Program-made: the position numbers and the translations under genes
In this document: piece after piece, positions 29,971 through 30,000 of the stretch
How positions within the stretch are numbered: the stretch's first letter is position 1
Layout of the letters: the number at the start of each line of letters is the position of its first letter
Notes under the pieces: model-generated
What the model saw: only the letters and a program-made list of their open reading frames with translations
What the model was told of the DNA's origin: nothing
Database searches by the model: none
Assembly (NCBI GenBank): GCA_012295275.1
Contig: CM022668.1
Location: 16,383,391 to 16,413,390 of the forward strand
Direction: 5' to 3'
Length of the DNA stretch: 30,000 bases
Source: Chrysomallon squamiferum
Lineage: Eukaryota; Mollusca; Gastropoda; Neomphalida; Peltospiridae

Positions 29971-30000
29971 TTCTTCTTCTGGAATTTTATACAAGAATTC
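29483..30000. other. AT-rich non-coding end of window
   Basis: No exon or gene recognised; a T-tract of about 28 lies at 29941-29968. Confidence 0.5.

Overview
The window is animal nuclear DNA: AT-rich, intron-bearing, and crowded with simple repeats such as (TC)n, (AG)n, (TG)n, (ATT)n, (ACT)n and (ACAT)n. A mollusc is the best guess and a gastropod is plausible. The guess rests on repeat style, on the encoded gene (closest in concept to the divergent proton channel of Aplysia, from memory), and on three copies of a 15-bp motif, agagttatctccctt, that I recall as common in mollusc genomes. No prokaryotic-type gene, rRNA or confident tRNA was seen.

One complete protein-coding gene could be assembled, on the + strand: a voltage-gated proton channel of the Hv (HVCN1) family. 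It has nine coding exons: 7189-7278, 14241-14368, 17895-18019, 19446-19801, 20864-20917, 22439-22577, 23213-23328, 23569-23641 and 24121-24386. All eight introns are GT-AG, the exon phases join without a break, and the product is 448 residues. It has a 73-residue cytosolic N-terminus, S1 with the selectivity Asp, an unusually long (about 109-residue) S1-S2 loop with three N-glycosylation sequons, S2, S3, S4, a coiled-coil region with the same spacing as human Hv1, and an extra 98-residue Ser/Pro/Arg-rich tail ending in a PDZ-type ligand (Ile-Thr-Arg-Leu).

The key observation is that S4 lacks the first gating arginine. The family signature RxWRxxR reads LxWRxxR, with a proline just before the Trp. 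Two hydrophobic-gasket positions also differ: Asn replaces human V109 and Leu replaces F150. This resembles the leak-type Hv3 channel reported from Aplysia, not canonical Hv1.

Layout: 1-6.9 kb is upstream sequence dominated by microsatellites, including a perfect 204-unit (TC)n, with a candidate TATA/CRE-half promoter near 6.9 kb. From 7.2 to 24.4 kb is the gene, its introns filled with microsatellites and four minisatellites, two of which repeat splice-site-like sequence beside real exon ends. From 24.4 to about 27 kb is probable 3'UTR and downstream sequence, with an AATAAA 15 nt after the stop and later alternatives. From 27.2 to 30 kb is mostly non-coding: a small GC-richer block with two CACGTG boxes, one unassigned minus-strand reading frame near 28.2 kb, and more simple repeats.
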